From assembly GCF_019134595.1 (NCBI RefSeq), contig NZ_CP077770.1:3530501-3594500 (forward strand): DNA of 64,000 nucleotides. The letters are read 5' to 3'. Shown piece by piece: positions 25,404 through 35,839 of the stretch (position 1 is the first letter of the stretch; the number at the start of each line of letters is the position of its first letter). Under the pieces are notes generated by a model. The model was not told the origin of the DNA, did no database searches, and worked only from the letters and a program-made list of their open reading frames with translations. Origin of the DNA: Pseudoalteromonas shioyasakiensis (lineage in GTDB: Bacteria > Pseudomonadota > Gammaproteobacteria > Enterobacterales > Alteromonadaceae). Position numbers and translations under genes: made by a program.

Positions 25404-26132
25404 TTATTTTTCACCGTCTGGCACAAATACGTAGCCTAAGCCCCATACCGTTTGGATATAACGAGGATTAGCAGCATCCACTTCAATCATACGACGTAAG
25501 CGTGAAACCTGAACATCGATACTGCGCTCAAGCGCACTGTAATCTCGGCCACGCGCTAAGTTCATCAGTTTATCGCGACTAAGCGGTTCACGAGGATGAG
25601 TCACTAATGCTTTTAATACCGCAAACTCACCACTGGTTAACGACATTGTTTTATCACCATGGCTCATTTCGCGGGTCGCAAGGTTTAGTGTGAAGTCACC
25701 AAAGCTAATTTCGTTTTCTTCGGCAGCAGGCGCACCTGGCACTTCTTTAGCACGACGACGTAAAATTGCTTTAATACGCGCTAACAGTTCACGTGGGTTG
25801 AATGGTTTAGGAATGTAATCATCAGCACCAAGCTCTAAACCGATTATACGGTCAACTTCATCGCCTTTGGCTGTAAGCATTACAATTGGAATGTCATTTT
25901 CTTTTTGACGTAAACGACGGCAAATTGATAAACCATCTTCACCTGGTAACATTAAATCTAATACTATCAAGTGGAAGTTCTCGCGCTCTAATAAGCGATC
26001 CATCTGCTCTGAATTTGCTGCTGAGCGAACAATAAAGCCTTGTTCTACAAGGTAACGCTCTAGCAAACTACGTAAGCGCATATCGTCATCAACAACCAAT
26101 ACTTTTGTCGTTTCGTGTCCCATAACTTTCAT
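25404..26132 (-). CDS. ompR: OmpR, response regulator
   Basis: This protein has a receiver domain with phosphorylated Asp59 ([11 protein letters not shown]), a linker and a C-terminal winged helix ([20 protein letters not shown]), very close to enterobacterial OmpR over its length (242 residues). It controls porin and osmotic genes. It is transcribed before envZ and diverges from greB, the arrangement found in E. coli. The start may be Met4 (26123). Confidence 0.95.
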   Translation of the reverse strand: MKVMGHETTKVLVVDDDMRLRSLLERYLVEQGFIVRSAANSEQMDRLLERENFHLIVLDLMLPGEDGLSICRRLRQKENDIPIVMLTAKGDEVDRIIGLELGADDYIPKPFNPRELLARIKAILRRRAKEVPGAPAAEENEISFGDFTLNLATREMSHGDKTMSLTSGEFAVLKALVTHPREPLSRDKLMNLARGRDYSALERSIDVQVSRLRRMIEVDAANPRYIQTVWGLGYVFVPDGEK

Positions 26133-26289
26133 TCTTTTTGTAATATGTTACTTATTAATATAAATGAAAAAGTTAAGAATAAAAAACGAATTACGCGCTT
26201 AGATTGTTACTGAACATTTCAAAATCCCACTCGACAAAGGTAAAAGACTTTTATACCTTGCGGCTGGTTTTCTTTTTAGGCTGAATAAA

Positions 26290-26772
26290 ATGGCAAAGAC
26301 AAATTTAATAACCCGAGAAGGGTATCAGCAATTACAACAAGAACATGACTACTTATGGCATGAAAAGCGCCCTGAAATTACCAAAATTGTTACTTGGGCA
26401 GCAAGCTTAGGCGACCGTTCAGAAAACGCCGATTATCAATTTAATAAACGTGTTTTACGACAGATAGATCGCCGTGTACGCTATCTTCGTAAACGCATGC
26501 CAGATCTTAAAATTGTTGACTACAACCCACAGCAGGCTGGTAAAGTGTTTTTTGGTGCTTGGGTCGAAATTGAGAATGAGCAAGGCGAAACAAAGCGCTT
26601 TCGTATTGTCGGCCCCGACGAAATTTACGAGCGCAAAGATTACATTTCGATTGATGCACCTATGGCTAGAGCGCTACTAGGCAAACAGGTAGATGATGAC
26701 TTTTCGGTGATCACGCCTGAAGGCGCAAAAGAATGGTATATCAACGAGATAACTTATCCTGATGCGAAATAA
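26290..26772 (+). CDS. greB: GreB, transcription elongation factor
   Basis: This 160-residue protein has an N-terminal coiled coil with the acidic tip (WAASLGDRSENADYQF) that stimulates RNA cleavage by RNA polymerase, and the C-terminal FKBP-like domain. The YLRKR segment and overall sequence fit GreB rather than GreA. It diverges from ompR across 157 bp. Confidence 0.94.
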   Translation: MAKTNLITREGYQQLQQEHDYLWHEKRPEITKIVTWAASLGDRSENADYQFNKRVLRQIDRRVRYLRKRMPDLKIVDYNPQQAGKVFFGAWVEIENEQGETKRFRIVGPDEIYERKDYISIDAPMARALLGKQVDDDFSVITPEGAKEWYINEITYPDAK

Positions 26773-26886
26773 CTTTTGCCAGAAAATTCAGAAAGCGTTA
26801 ATTAGTGATTGTTTAGTCTAAAAATGTGATCTATAACTAAAGTTACTCAAGATAAATCATTACTTGAGTTTTAGAAGGTAGTAAAT

Positions 26887-27192
26887 ATGTCAAACGCAAT
26901 ACAACGCATAATGAGTAATGCCATTGTATTCGCACTATTAATTAGTGTGAGTTTGATATCTTATGCCAGTGATATAGAGAGCCATTCAGACAGTGTTACG
27001 CCAACCGCTCACTTTATTGCGTGTGATAGTGCAGACCCTGCCAACTTAGATACCGACCTCGATAAACATACACCTGCGTTCGTTGCTAATGTAGCCCAAC
27101 CACTGCCAGATGCACGTGTGGTTTCGTATGTTCACCCTTGTAATAAGGTGTCTGTTTATAGCGCGCACCAGCGAGGGCCACCTGCTTTTTAA
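26887..27192 (+). CDS. Small exported hypothetical protein
   Basis: This 101-residue protein starts at ATG 26887 behind GAAGG. It has an N-terminal hydrophobic signal (about residues 12-27, ending ISYAS), then a polar mature part with two cysteines (IACDSAD and HPCNKV) that could form a disulfide. No family recognised. It is flanked by greB and a CBS protein on the same strand. Confidence 0.6.
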   Translation: MSNAIQRIMSNAIVFALLISVSLISYASDIESHSDSVTPTAHFIACDSADPANLDTDLDKHTPAFVANVAQPLPDARVVSYVHPCNKVSVYSAHQRGPPAF

Positions 27193-27229
27193 TTAACTCA
27201 AATTTTCTATTTCAGTTTTATTAAAATGT

Positions 27230-27823
27230 ATGGTGACCAAAATGAATAATTTCAAAGAATTACGTCTTCAAGATATCTCTAATGGCGCATTATCTAATGC
27301 AGTGAATGAAGTTGAGCCAACACTAGATCTCACTTCTCCAGCTTTAAAAGTACTTAATAGCTTTACTAAAAAAGACCCTTTACGTGCACATTACGGCACC
27401 ACTATTGTTGATGCTCTAAAGCAAACAAATAGCTGTTGCTCAGATTTTATTTTAGTGGTTGATAGCGAAGATAAACTACTCGGTATCACCTCTAGTGCTG
27501 ATCTGCAAAGCTCAAAAATAATGATCCTTGCACAGCGCTTGAACTTACACCGTGACGAAATTACCTTACACGATGTAATGACGCCACTTAGCAGCTTAGC
27601 TGGTGTGAGCCTGCAAAGCATCAGCTACGCAAGTATTGGCGATGCACTGCAAACCATGGAACACCAAGGTATGATGTTCTTATTAGTAACCAGTGCTAAA
27701 CAAGAAATATGTGGTTTGATTTCTGCTCGAGAGATCGCTAAAAAATTACATATCCCTGTTAATATCAACCCAATTGCTAATGGCTTTAGCGAAGTATTAC
27801 AGCAGGTTGATCACCCGCACTAA
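27230..27823 (+). CDS. CBS-domain pair protein
   Basis: This 197-residue cytosolic protein has two CBS motifs: VVDSEDKLLGITSSADL (about 80-96) with DVMTPLSSL, and VTSAKQEICGLISAREIAKK near the end. CBS pairs bind adenine nucleotides and regulate partners. No catalytic domain is present. The start could also be Met5 (27242). A hairpin terminator follows 35 bp after the stop. Confidence 0.78.
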   Translation: MVTKMNNFKELRLQDISNGALSNAVNEVEPTLDLTSPALKVLNSFTKKDPLRAHYGTTIVDALKQTNSCCSDFILVVDSEDKLLGITSSADLQSSKIMILAQRLNLHRDEITLHDVMTPLSSLAGVSLQSISYASIGDALQTMEHQGMMFLLVTSAKQEICGLISAREIAKKLHIPVNINPIANGFSEVLQQVDHPH

Positions 27824-27858
27824 GCGTTAAAATCTGCGTTGTGTAAGACTATTTTTGC

Positions 27859-27887
27859 AGGCCTTAAAAGCAGTGCTTTTAAGGCCT
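27859..27887 (+). terminator. Hairpin terminator after the CBS gene
   Basis: AGGCCTTAAAAGC and GCTTTTAAGGCCT form a perfect 13-bp stem with a 3-base loop, followed by TCTTATT. It separates the CBS gene from tex. Confidence 0.7.
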
Positions 27888-27958
27888 TCTTATTGTGATA
27901 TTATTCAGGCAATTAATCTTCAGTTTTACTGATTTTCTATTTTTAAAAAGGTTTATGC

Positions 27959-30274
27959 ATGAGCAATATCTCTGCACGCTTAGCAACAGAGCTAAGTGCC
28001 CAGCAACCACAAGTTGTTGCTGCAATCAAATTACTTGATGAAGGTGCCACAGTTCCTTTTATCGCCCGTTATCGTAAAGAAGTAACTGGTGGCTTAGATG
28101 ACACGCAACTACGTTTACTTGAACAGCGCTTATCGTATTTACGTGAATTAGAAGAACGCCGTAGCTTTATCCTTAATACTATTGAAGAGCAAGGCAAACT
28201 AACAGCCGAGCTAAGTGCTGATATTAATAACGCTGACAGTAAAACTGAGCTTGAAGATTTATATCTGCCTTTCAAACCTAAACGTCGTACAAAAGGGCAA
28301 ATTGCCATTGAAGCGGGTATTGAGCCGCTTGCCGATGCGCTATTTAACAACCCAAGTCTCGACCCAGAACAACAAGCAAGTGACTACATTAATACTGATG
28401 CAGGCTTTGCAGATAATAAAGCGGTGTTAGATGGCGCTAAATTTATCTTAATGGAACGCTTTGCTGAAGACGCCAAACTGCTAGCTAAATTCCGTAGTCA
28501 TATCGCACAACATGGTCAAATTGAAAGTACTGTAATTGCTGGCCAAGAAAATGAAGGTGTAAAGTACCGCGACTACTTCGAGCATCAAGAACCGCTTAAG
28601 AAAGTACCATCACACCGTGCACTTGCTATGCTTCGTGCTCGTAATGAAGGCGTATTACAACTTAGTATCAACCCAGAGCCAAGCGCAGAAAACCCGGCGC
28701 AAGTGTGTGCACAAATGATTGCCGATCATTATCGCTTAGATGTTAGCAATTCTGCAGCAAGCGCTTGGTTAATGGGCGTAGTGCAATGGGCATGGAAAAT
28801 TAAGTTAAGCCTTCACCTTGAGAATGAATTTTTAGGTGCAATGCGCGAAAAAGCAGAAACCGGCGCAATTGACGTTTTTGCTAAGAACCTAAAAGATTTA
28901 TTAATGGCCGCTCCAGCAGGTCCACGTACCACGTTAGGTCTAGATCCTGGTTTACGTACTGGTTGTAAAATTGCCGTTGTAGATAGCACAGGCAAGCTGT
29001 TAACAACACAAACGATTTTCCCGCACGCACCACAAAATCATTGGGACAAATCGCTTCGTACTCTTGAGCAATTATGCCGCCAGCATAAAGTTGAGCTAAT
29101 CGCTATTGGTAATGGTACGGCTTCACGTGAATCTGACAAATTAGTAGCTGAACTGATTAAAGCCAACACTGAGCTTAAACTTAATAAAGTGATGGTTAGT
29201 GAAGCAGGCGCTTCTGTTTATTCGGCATCTGAGTTTGCCGCTAATGAATTCCCTAACCTTGATGTTTCACTACGTGGTGCTGTGTCTATTGCGCGCCGCT
29301 TACAAGATCCACTTGCTGAGCTGGTAAAAATTGAGCCTAAATCAATCGGTGTAGGTCAGTATCAGCACGATGTATCGCAAAGCCAACTTGGTCAAACGCT
29401 AACATCCGTGGTTGAAGACTGTGTAAACTCAGTAGGTGTAGACTTAAATATGGCGTCGGTGCCACTACTGACTCGCGTATCTGGCTTAAACAAAACCTTA
29501 GCACAAAATATTGTTAGCTACCGTGATGCAAATGGCTCATTTAGCAAACGCTCTGAACTTAAAAAAGTTGAACGTTTAGGGCCAAAAGCATTTGAGCAAG
29601 CTGCCGGTTTCTTACGTATCAGCACAGGCACAGATCCTCTTGATAACTCGTCAGTTCACCCTGAAGCCTACCCTGTTGTTAAGCGTATCTGCGAGAAGAA
29701 CAGCTTAGATGTAAATAGTCTAATTGGTAACTCTGACATCCTAAACAAGCTCGTTGCGAACGACTACACAGACGAAAAATTTGGTTTACCAACGGTTACC
29801 GACATTATCAAAGAACTTGATAAACCAGGTCGTGACCCGCGCCCTGAGTTTAAAACAGCTGAATTTAAAGCCGGTGTTGAAACCATTAACGACCTAAAAC
29901 CCGGTATGATTTTAGAAGGTGTAGTGTCTAACGTTGCTAACTTTGGTGCCTTCGTTGATGTGGGCGTACACCAAGATGGTTTAGTGCATATTTCTGCGAT
30001 TACTAACAAGTTTATCTCTGATCCACGTGAAGTGGTTAAAGCTGGCGATATTGTAAAAGTAAAAGTAGTTGAAGTAGATGCTGCTCGTAAACGTATTAGC
30101 TTTACCATGCGTTTAGACGATGATGTTGATACCAGTAAGAAAGCCGCACCAGCTAGCAAACCTAAGCCAGCTGCGAAAGCGAAAAGTGCACCTAAGCAAA
30201 AACGCGAATTTGGCAATGTTGCCATGGGTAATGCCTTTGCAGATGCATTTGCCAATGCAAAAGTGAAAAAATAA
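27959..30274 (+). CDS. tex: Tex, RNA-binding transcription accessory protein
   Basis: This 771-residue protein has an N-terminal helical region, a YqgF-like nuclease-fold domain ([18 protein letters not shown]), helix-hairpin-helix motifs ([12 protein letters not shown]), and a C-terminal S1 domain ([21 protein letters not shown]) with a Lys/Ala-rich tail. Tex binds RNA and affects transcription. In E. coli the homologue (yhgF) lies next to greB; here a small protein and a CBS gene intervene. A hairpin terminator follows. Confidence 0.95.
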   Translation: MSNISARLATELSAQQPQVVAAIKLLDEGATVPFIARYRKEVTGGLDDTQLRLLEQRLSYLRELEERRSFILNTIEEQGKLTAELSADINNADSKTELEDLYLPFKPKRRTKGQIAIEAGIEPLADALFNNPSLDPEQQASDYINTDAGFADNKAVLDGAKFILMERFAEDAKLLAKFRSHIAQHGQIESTVIAGQENEGVKYRDYFEHQEPLKKVPSHRALAMLRARNEGVLQLSINPEPSAENPAQVCAQMIADHYRLDVSNSAASAWLMGVVQWAWKIKLSLHLENEFLGAMREKAETGAIDVFAKNLKDLLMAAPAGPRTTLGLDPGLRTGCKIAVVDSTGKLLTTQTIFPHAPQNHWDKSLRTLEQLCRQHKVELIAIGNGTASRESDKLVAELIKANTELKLNKVMVSEAGASVYSASEFAANEFPNLDVSLRGAVSIARRLQDPLAELVKIEPKSIGVGQYQHDVSQSQLGQTLTSVVEDCVNSVGVDLNMASVPLLTRVSGLNKTLAQNIVSYRDANGSFSKRSELKKVERLGPKAFEQAAGFLRISTGTDPLDNSSVHPEAYPVVKRICEKNSLDVNSLIGNSDILNKLVANDYTDEKFGLPTVTDIIKELDKPGRDPRPEFKTAEFKAGVETINDLKPGMILEGVVSNVANFGAFVDVGVHQDGLVHISAITNKFISDPREVVKAGDIVKVKVVEVDAARKRISFTMRLDDDVDTSKKAAPASKPKPAAKAKSAPKQKREFGNVAMGNAFADAFANAKVKK

Positions 30275-30300
30275 TAGGCTGTAGGTATAAGTCGAAAAAA

Positions 30301-30330
30301 CCGCGTGAGTTTTCACTTACGCGGTTTTTT
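30301..30330. terminator. Bidirectional terminator between tex and the SprA-like gene
   Basis: CCGCGTGAGT pairs with ACTTACGCGG (one G-T pair) with loop TTTC, followed by six T on the plus strand and by six T on the minus strand (complement of the A-run at 30295-30300). It ends both converging transcripts. Confidence 0.85.
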
Positions 30331-30341
30331 ATTTAAGAGGG

Positions 30342-31208
30342 TTAAATAAAGGCAGAGAACTGGTTTTGGTTAGTGGGCGAGGTTGCCGCTTGATAAAAAT
30401 TAGCAATACGTGCTGCGCGCTCGTCTACTTCAACATCACGCTTTGCTGTTTTGGTTTCGCTGGTTTGAGTAGCGCTATCTTCGGCATAATCACTGTTTAT
30501 TTTGAAAGTCGAATTGCCTGAGTCAGCATCGACATCAGCTGATTGACTGGCAAGCTCAGCTTGCGCTGACATAAGCTTTTGTGTGGCATCGGCAGCAATT
30601 GAGCGGTCAGCACTTGAAGGCTCTTGTGGTGCAAGCGCAGCTGCACGCACCGTCTGCATTTTTTCGATTGTAGCTTTTGGGTCGCCTTTAATTTCAGCAA
30701 CATCAATTTGCACCTCGCCGCCCACAGCATAGTTTGTACCATCAGGGCCGCGTTGATACTCATAGCTTGGCGAGCCTGCATATTGACCACCAACCGTCGC
30801 ATGCGCTTGTTCATGAATACGCACTTCGGTATCGCGGGCTTTTAGCTCTTTAATTTGCTCAGCGTCTTGTTGCTCTTGCTCAGCAACCTTTTGCTCTTTT
30901 TGCTGCTCTTGTTTAGCTTCTTGCTGTTCTTGCTCTGATTGTTCAGGCTCGCCTTGTTCGCTACCTTGTTGGCGCTCTTCAATCACTTTGTCTTCAGCAA
31001 GACGACCTTTAGCATCATACGTACCCGCCTCAGAACCTGGCTGCTTGGTTTTGTCGCCATCATTCAGGGTTTTATTTTCTGCGTTACTCGGCTTAGTAGC
31101 AGCAGGAGGTGGGATCACTTCACGTAACTGATTATCACGGCGAGCACTTTCAGTGTGTACATTCGCCGTGTTGATATTAATCGAAGGAAACGGAGTGACG
31201 ATATTCAT
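30342..31208 (-). CDS. SprA-related putative zinc metallopeptidase
   Basis: This 288-residue protein has a Gln/Glu-rich low-complexity region (about 78-120) and then the zinc motif HEQAH (His132, Glu133, His136) in RIHEQAHATVGGQYAGSP, followed by a conserved YAVGGEVQIDV segment. This is the SprA-related family (PF12118-like). There is no signal peptide, so the protein may be cytosolic or exported unconventionally. The family's substrate is unknown. It lies 5 bp downstream of a small protein gene, probably one operon. Confidence 0.75.
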   Translation of the reverse strand: MNIVTPFPSININTANVHTESARRDNQLREVIPPPAATKPSNAENKTLNDGDKTKQPGSEAGTYDAKGRLAEDKVIEERQQGSEQGEPEQSEQEQQEAKQEQQKEQKVAEQEQQDAEQIKELKARDTEVRIHEQAHATVGGQYAGSPSYEYQRGPDGTNYAVGGEVQIDVAEIKGDPKATIEKMQTVRAAALAPQEPSSADRSIAADATQKLMSAQAELASQSADVDADSGNSTFKINSDYAEDSATQTSETKTAKRDVEVDERAARIANFYQAATSPTNQNQFSAFI

Positions 31209-31213
31209 AAGTA

Positions 31214-31522
31214 CTAAACTTTAATATCTATTAATGTACCGAGCACTTCATCAGCAGTCTGAATCGTGTTGATATTGGCTTTAGCATTAAACTCTTCAAC
31301 TTTTAAATTAACAAGCGACTCATCGATTGGGGCAGGTTGTGAAACTGGCGGAGTTACAGCTTCATTTGGAGTTGCCGCTTGTAATTGGCGTTGTTGAGCT
31401 AATTGGGCATCATCTTGCTGATCTATTGAGGCACGGCTAATCTCAGCGCTCGCCTTTTCGATGCCTTGGCTTGCACGGTTATAACCTTCTACCGCATTAT
31501 TAAAAACAGAACTGATTGGCAT
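31214..31522 (-). CDS. Small protein with flagellar-rod-like C-terminus
   Basis: Starting at ATG 31522 (MPISSVFNNAV, GGAGGG five bases upstream; the longer TTG start is unlikely), this gives 102 residues. The C-terminal segment VEEFNAKANINTIQTADEVLG resembles the terminal coiled coil of flagellar rod and hook proteins (NxxANxxxIxTxDEMLGxLL). It might bind the flagellar axis or merely share helical character. It precedes the SprA-like gene, perhaps a functional pair. Confidence 0.6.
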   Translation of the reverse strand: MPISSVFNNAVEGYNRASQGIEKASAEISRASIDQQDDAQLAQQRQLQAATPNEAVTPPVSQPAPIDESLVNLKVEEFNAKANINTIQTADEVLGTLIDIKV

Positions 31523-31623
31523 AACACCCTCCAACAGTGAGATCTACCCTTTAAGTATCGCTCATAAAACGAGCAAAATAAAGCTAAATCCCGCTATTTT
31601 TCTGGCCTCTCAGCGAGTTTTGT

Positions 31624-32361
31624 TTAACACATTGATTTCAGTGCTGATATAAATGCCGCTTTATGAGATATAAAAGGCGCATGTGAGGCTTTATCTAAAA
31701 CTTCGTATTCAAACTGGGGCTGTATGGCATGCATTTTTTCAATCGCACGATAAGGTACCAACGAATCTAAGCGACCGAAAATACCACGCACAGGTACGCT
31801 AAGGTTAGCGAATAGCTCACGCAAATCATCCTGTTGTAAAATGTCTAAGCCCGCACTTAAAGCTTGCTCTTGAGGCGCTGGGTATTGGTTTAAAAGTGCT
31901 TTAAGTTGCTTAATATCATCCCGTGCTGATTCACTGCCCATTGCTTGTATCGCCAAAAACCGTTCTATCGTTTTTTCTCTGTGACTAACTAGCTGATCTT
32001 TAAATGCATTTAATACGTCAGGTTTGATACCCGGCCATTCGTCAGTTTGCGCAAAAAAGGGTGTTGAGGCAACCAACACAACCTTTGCTACTTTGTCAGG
32101 CCAATGTGCTGCAATATACAAGGCAAAAAGCCCGCCCAACGACCAGCCAACAAGAATAGACTTTTCATTTAGCTGTGTACTTAGTTGCTCAGCTGCAGCA
32201 TGCAAAGTGTAAGGTGTGGGAATAGACTGTGCGTTACCAAAGCCAGGTAAATCAAGGCATCGGACTTCACCATCATGAAAAAACTCAAGCTCAGGTTTGA
32301 TCACTTGCCAAACCCCTTGGTTCATTCCCCAGCCATGTAATAGCACCATCTCATTTTGCAT
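31624..32361 (-). CDS. bioH: BioH, pimeloyl-[ACP] methyl ester carboxylesterase
   Basis: This alpha/beta hydrolase has the oxyanion region LLHGWGMNQGVW, the nucleophile elbow GWSLGG and a C-terminal catalytic His (KASHAPF). BioH frees pimeloyl-ACP for biotin synthesis. Start at Met12 of the longest frame (32361) is closer to family length (about 245 residues) than 32394. It diverges from comF, as is common in gammaproteobacteria. Confidence 0.85.
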   Translation of the reverse strand: MQNEMVLLHGWGMNQGVWQVIKPELEFFHDGEVRCLDLPGFGNAQSIPTPYTLHAAAEQLSTQLNEKSILVGWSLGGLFALYIAAHWPDKVAKVVLVASTPFFAQTDEWPGIKPDVLNAFKDQLVSHREKTIERFLAIQAMGSESARDDIKQLKALLNQYPAPQEQALSAGLDILQQDDLRELFANLSVPVRGIFGRLDSLVPYRAIEKMHAIQPQFEYEVLDKASHAPFISHKAAFISALKSMC

Positions 32362-32419
32362 ATTTTGTATTTCCCAACCACACTTAGCGCTCATAATAGC
32401 GTTTAAAGGAATGAATGCA

Positions 32420-33136
32420 ATGTCTCACTTACCCCATGCCTTAAAACTAGGGCTAGACGCACTCTTCCCCAACTTTTGCATTAGCTGCCAGAATCACATA
32501 CAGGCTAATCAAGCTTTGTGTCAGTATTGTTTAGATGACCTTAATTTATTTGACCTTACACGCCACCCAAACCTGTTACACAGACCCGATATCTGTGATG
32601 CATTTCCTGATAGTAATTTTGATCATTTAATTGCCTGTGCGTGGTATCAAGCACCTTTTAAACTTTGGCTCAAGCAATTGAAATTTAACGACCAGCAGTT
32701 TTTTCGTGTGGCACTTATACAAGTGATAGACAAACAGTTGCAAATCGCTCGTCAGGTTAATGTAACTTGGCCTGATCTTTTTATTGTGCTGCCACTGCAT
32801 AATCAACGCTTTTTAGCGCGCGGCTTTAATCAGGTAAGCCAAACTTGGCTGCCTGTTTTGAAAAACCAGCAATGTACTGTTAGCTCAGCTCTTTACAAGC
32901 AAAAAGCAACCAAAGCGCAATCACAGTTAAGCAAAGCGAAGAGAGTTAAAAATCTACAAAATGCCTTTATTTGTCAGCAAGATTTAACAGGAAAAACTGT
33001 GGCGATTATTGATGATGTGATGACCTCTGGCGCAACCATAAATGCTGCGACAGAAGCCATAAAAAGTGCAGGGGCAAAGCAAGTATGGGCTATGCTCACT
33101 TGCCTAACGGGGTTAGGCAACCTGCATTATGATTAA
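32420..33136 (+). CDS. comF: ComF family protein (phosphoribosyltransferase-like)
   Basis: This 238-residue protein begins with a zinc ribbon (CISCQNHIQANQALCQYC) and ends with a phosphoribosyltransferase motif (VAIIDDVMTSGATI). ComF proteins are needed for DNA uptake in competence. ATG 32420 (MSHLPHALKL) follows AAAGGA at nine bases; the frame extends further upstream but overlaps bioH. Paired with bioH as in E. coli (gntX). Confidence 0.88.
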   Translation: MSHLPHALKLGLDALFPNFCISCQNHIQANQALCQYCLDDLNLFDLTRHPNLLHRPDICDAFPDSNFDHLIACAWYQAPFKLWLKQLKFNDQQFFRVALIQVIDKQLQIARQVNVTWPDLFIVLPLHNQRFLARGFNQVSQTWLPVLKNQQCTVSSALYKQKATKAQSQLSKAKRVKNLQNAFICQQDLTGKTVAIIDDVMTSGATINAATEAIKSAGAKQVWAMLTCLTGLGNLHYD

Positions 33137-33142
33137 TTGTGA

Positions 33143-35695
33143 TTACTTATCACCTGAAGCATGAAAGGCATTACCAAAAAATAAGGCGTTGCTCAGTAAT
33201 CGGCTCGTACCGTACCAGTAACCACGGAACACTGGGTTATCTGTCATACCTATTACACTGCCTTTGCCATATGAATGCGCAATTAGGCCAGCAGCACCCG
33301 CTACTTGCTCTACGTTTACGTCATCAGTAAAGCCAGCTAAAAGCGGCTTATCTGTGTAAGTAAGCACATTAACAAAAGGTGAGTCTGATTTCTCAAGCAG
33401 CCAAGTGCTATTCTTAAATACAGGTAATGTATTTCGGTTCAGCGAATACGTAAGTGGATGAGATAAATCCACTGAGGTATTAAAAATTGCACCGGCAATC
33501 CGCTGACGACCTGCTAAGTCATCTTTATCAGCATAAGTAAGTCCTGTTGTATCAAAGGCACTCGCTACATCGCGACGAGATAAGTAGTTTGCTTTTAGTA
33601 GCTGCTGATCAGCTAAGAACTTAGCACCACCTTTGTGACCCCAAATAACACCGCCTTTACGAACCCACGATTTAATAGCCACTTTAGTCGCATCATCAAG
33701 ACGATTGAAATTTCCGTGCGCTAAAATAATATGGCTGTAGTTTTCAAGGTCGATGTTACCTAAGCGCTCCATTTCGATAATGCTTGGCGCGGTACCAACA
33801 AAACGATCTAAGTAATACCACACTTCACCAAGCTCATACTGGCTAGTTCCTTGGCCACCCACGAGTAATACTTTAGGCGCTTTCACAACCGCCATTGCAC
33901 GAGAACCTAAGTCAGCACCCTTCACCGTTAAGCCCGAACTAATTGGCGTGATTTCAATGCCAAACTCATTCTGTGCTTGATTTAAATAGCTAACCCAGTT
34001 GTTATCAGTTTGCAGGCCAGCAGGAACAAGAATACTACCTGGTTCAAAAGCGATTTCACCTGATGGTGTTTTTGCTGTAAGAGGGCTTAATGCCACGCGC
34101 GCTTTCACACCTTGCTCAAGTAAGCTATTGAGCATTTTTGGCGCTAGGTAGTCATCCCATTTGAATGCATAGGCATAGCTTTGCGGTAATGCTGCAAAGC
34201 TTGACTTAACACTTTGCTGCCAAGGCATTTTAGCCACATTTAAGCCCCAGTTGCTGCTTACCTTTGCAAATTCTAAATTAAAGGCATGAGCAAGTGTCCA
34301 GCCAGATACATCATAAAACGTATTATCAACAAAACGCTGTTGCTCACTGAAAATCGCTTTAATTAAACGAAATTGTGGCTGTGCTAATGGCACATAATAG
34401 CTCTGCTCAGAAAAGCTTTGACCGTTTACTTTTAGCGGCTCTTCTAACATGTACGCATTGATTTGATGTTGTCTCAGTAAATCAAGGAAGTATTGCATGC
34501 GGCTTTGATCAGCACCGCCTTTAACTACATACCCTTTAAAGTCTTCATCACCAGCAAGATCAACTGCTTTGTTGTAAAATTTTGCTTGATAATCAAGTAA
34601 GTCTGTACGGTTATCAATCGCCGCTTGGAACGTCGATAAGCTAGTTAATAGCTGATTTTTAATCGTAAACGGGAAGCTTAACGGGCCGTTGATAGTTTCT
34701 TGTAAGTGACCACGCGAGCTCGCTTGTTCAAATAAGATGCCTACACCGCCATTTACGTCTGGGTAAGTTGAGCCTTTACCATAGTAAAAGTCATCAAAGC
34801 TTTCTTCAGTGAAGTAAAGTGCGTTGTGCTCATCAAGTGTCTTTGCATGATAGTTTGCAATTGCTTTAGTCAGCGTGACATTTTCGTCTGGCGTGATTGG
34901 GTGCTTACGAGTTGGGATCCCCGGTTGGAAAAAGTATGTGCTGTTTGGGCCCATCTCATGGAAGTCAGTTAGGATATTCGGTTTCCATTGGTGAAACTGT
35001 GCAATGCGTGCACGTGATTCAGGGTGCTGTAGTAACAACCAGTCACGGTTTAAATCAAATAAGTAATGGTTAGTACGGCTACTTGGCCAACTTTCGATAT
35101 GCTCGCGAGTTTGTGGATCAGATGATAACTTCATGCCACGGTTGCTGTTTGCCCAATTTGCAAAACGCGCTAAGCCATCTGGGTTTAATGATGGGTCGAG
35201 TAAAATAACCGTGTTGTTAAGTAAGGCGTCGATTTCTGGCCCCTGCGCAGCTGCAAGGTAATACGCAACAAGTAACGATGCATTGCTGCCTGATGATTCA
35301 TTACCGTGAACACTGTAACCCATCCATACAACCGCTGGCTGTTTGCTTGAGTCACTCGCTTCACCATTTAGGCGAGCCAAATGCGCCTTGCGGATTTGCT
35401 CAACTTGGCCAAGTTTGTCTGACGCTGTAACCGTTAGCATCACCAGTGGACGCTGCTCATGAGTGCGACCGATTACTTTAAAGTTCATTCGGTCACTTTT
35501 TTCAGCAAGAATTTGCATATATTGCACAAGCTGATCGTGGCGTACATGCCACTCACCCACTTCGTAACCTAACACCTGCTCAGGAGTTGGAATACTTGGG
35601 TCGAATTTCACATCTTGTTCAAAGTAATAAGAAAGAGGTTTTGCTAATGCGCTAACGCTCACTAGCATGGTTAATATTGTTATTATGAAACGCAT
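33143..35695 (-). CDS. M14-family zinc carboxypeptidase, exported
   Basis: The protein (about 850 residues from Met4) has a signal peptide ending near VSALA, then an M14 domain with the zinc ligands in HGNESSG, and the conserved LDPSLNPDG region. A long C-terminal part includes a GATase1-like or Rossmann segment (VLLVGGQG, ILAHGNFNRL). It should trim C-terminal residues from peptides in the periplasm or outside the cell. It converges closely on comF (6 bp). Confidence 0.85.
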   Translation of the reverse strand: MRFIITILTMLVSVSALAKPLSYYFEQDVKFDPSIPTPEQVLGYEVGEWHVRHDQLVQYMQILAEKSDRMNFKVIGRTHEQRPLVMLTVTASDKLGQVEQIRKAHLARLNGEASDSSKQPAVVWMGYSVHGNESSGSNASLLVAYYLAAAQGPEIDALLNNTVILLDPSLNPDGLARFANWANSNRGMKLSSDPQTREHIESWPSSRTNHYLFDLNRDWLLLQHPESRARIAQFHQWKPNILTDFHEMGPNSTYFFQPGIPTRKHPITPDENVTLTKAIANYHAKTLDEHNALYFTEESFDDFYYGKGSTYPDVNGGVGILFEQASSRGHLQETINGPLSFPFTIKNQLLTSLSTFQAAIDNRTDLLDYQAKFYNKAVDLAGDEDFKGYVVKGGADQSRMQYFLDLLRQHQINAYMLEEPLKVNGQSFSEQSYYVPLAQPQFRLIKAIFSEQQRFVDNTFYDVSGWTLAHAFNLEFAKVSSNWGLNVAKMPWQQSVKSSFAALPQSYAYAFKWDDYLAPKMLNSLLEQGVKARVALSPLTAKTPSGEIAFEPGSILVPAGLQTDNNWVSYLNQAQNEFGIEITPISSGLTVKGADLGSRAMAVVKAPKVLLVGGQGTSQYELGEVWYYLDRFVGTAPSIIEMERLGNIDLENYSHIILAHGNFNRLDDATKVAIKSWVRKGGVIWGHKGGAKFLADQQLLKANYLSRRDVASAFDTTGLTYADKDDLAGRQRIAGAIFNTSVDLSHPLTYSLNRNTLPVFKNSTWLLEKSDSPFVNVLTYTDKPLLAGFTDDVNVEQVAGAAGLIAHSYGKGSVIGMTDNPVFRGYWYGTSRLLSNALFFGNAFHASGDK

Positions 35696-35839
35696 AGATA
35701 GCACCCGTAATTATTTGATGTTTTAACGCTACCATTCGATAAAATAGATGCAACTTTTTACGCTCAACACTGGCGACAACACGATGAGCGGAGTATGATA
35801 CACAGTATCCGAGTAATTTAGTCAAGTATAGTCCGTTTT

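Noticed and set aside
29764-30255. 163-codon minus-strand frame at the end of tex
   Set aside because: It is antisense to the Tex S1 domain and tail, with a Ser/Thr-rich low-complexity product.
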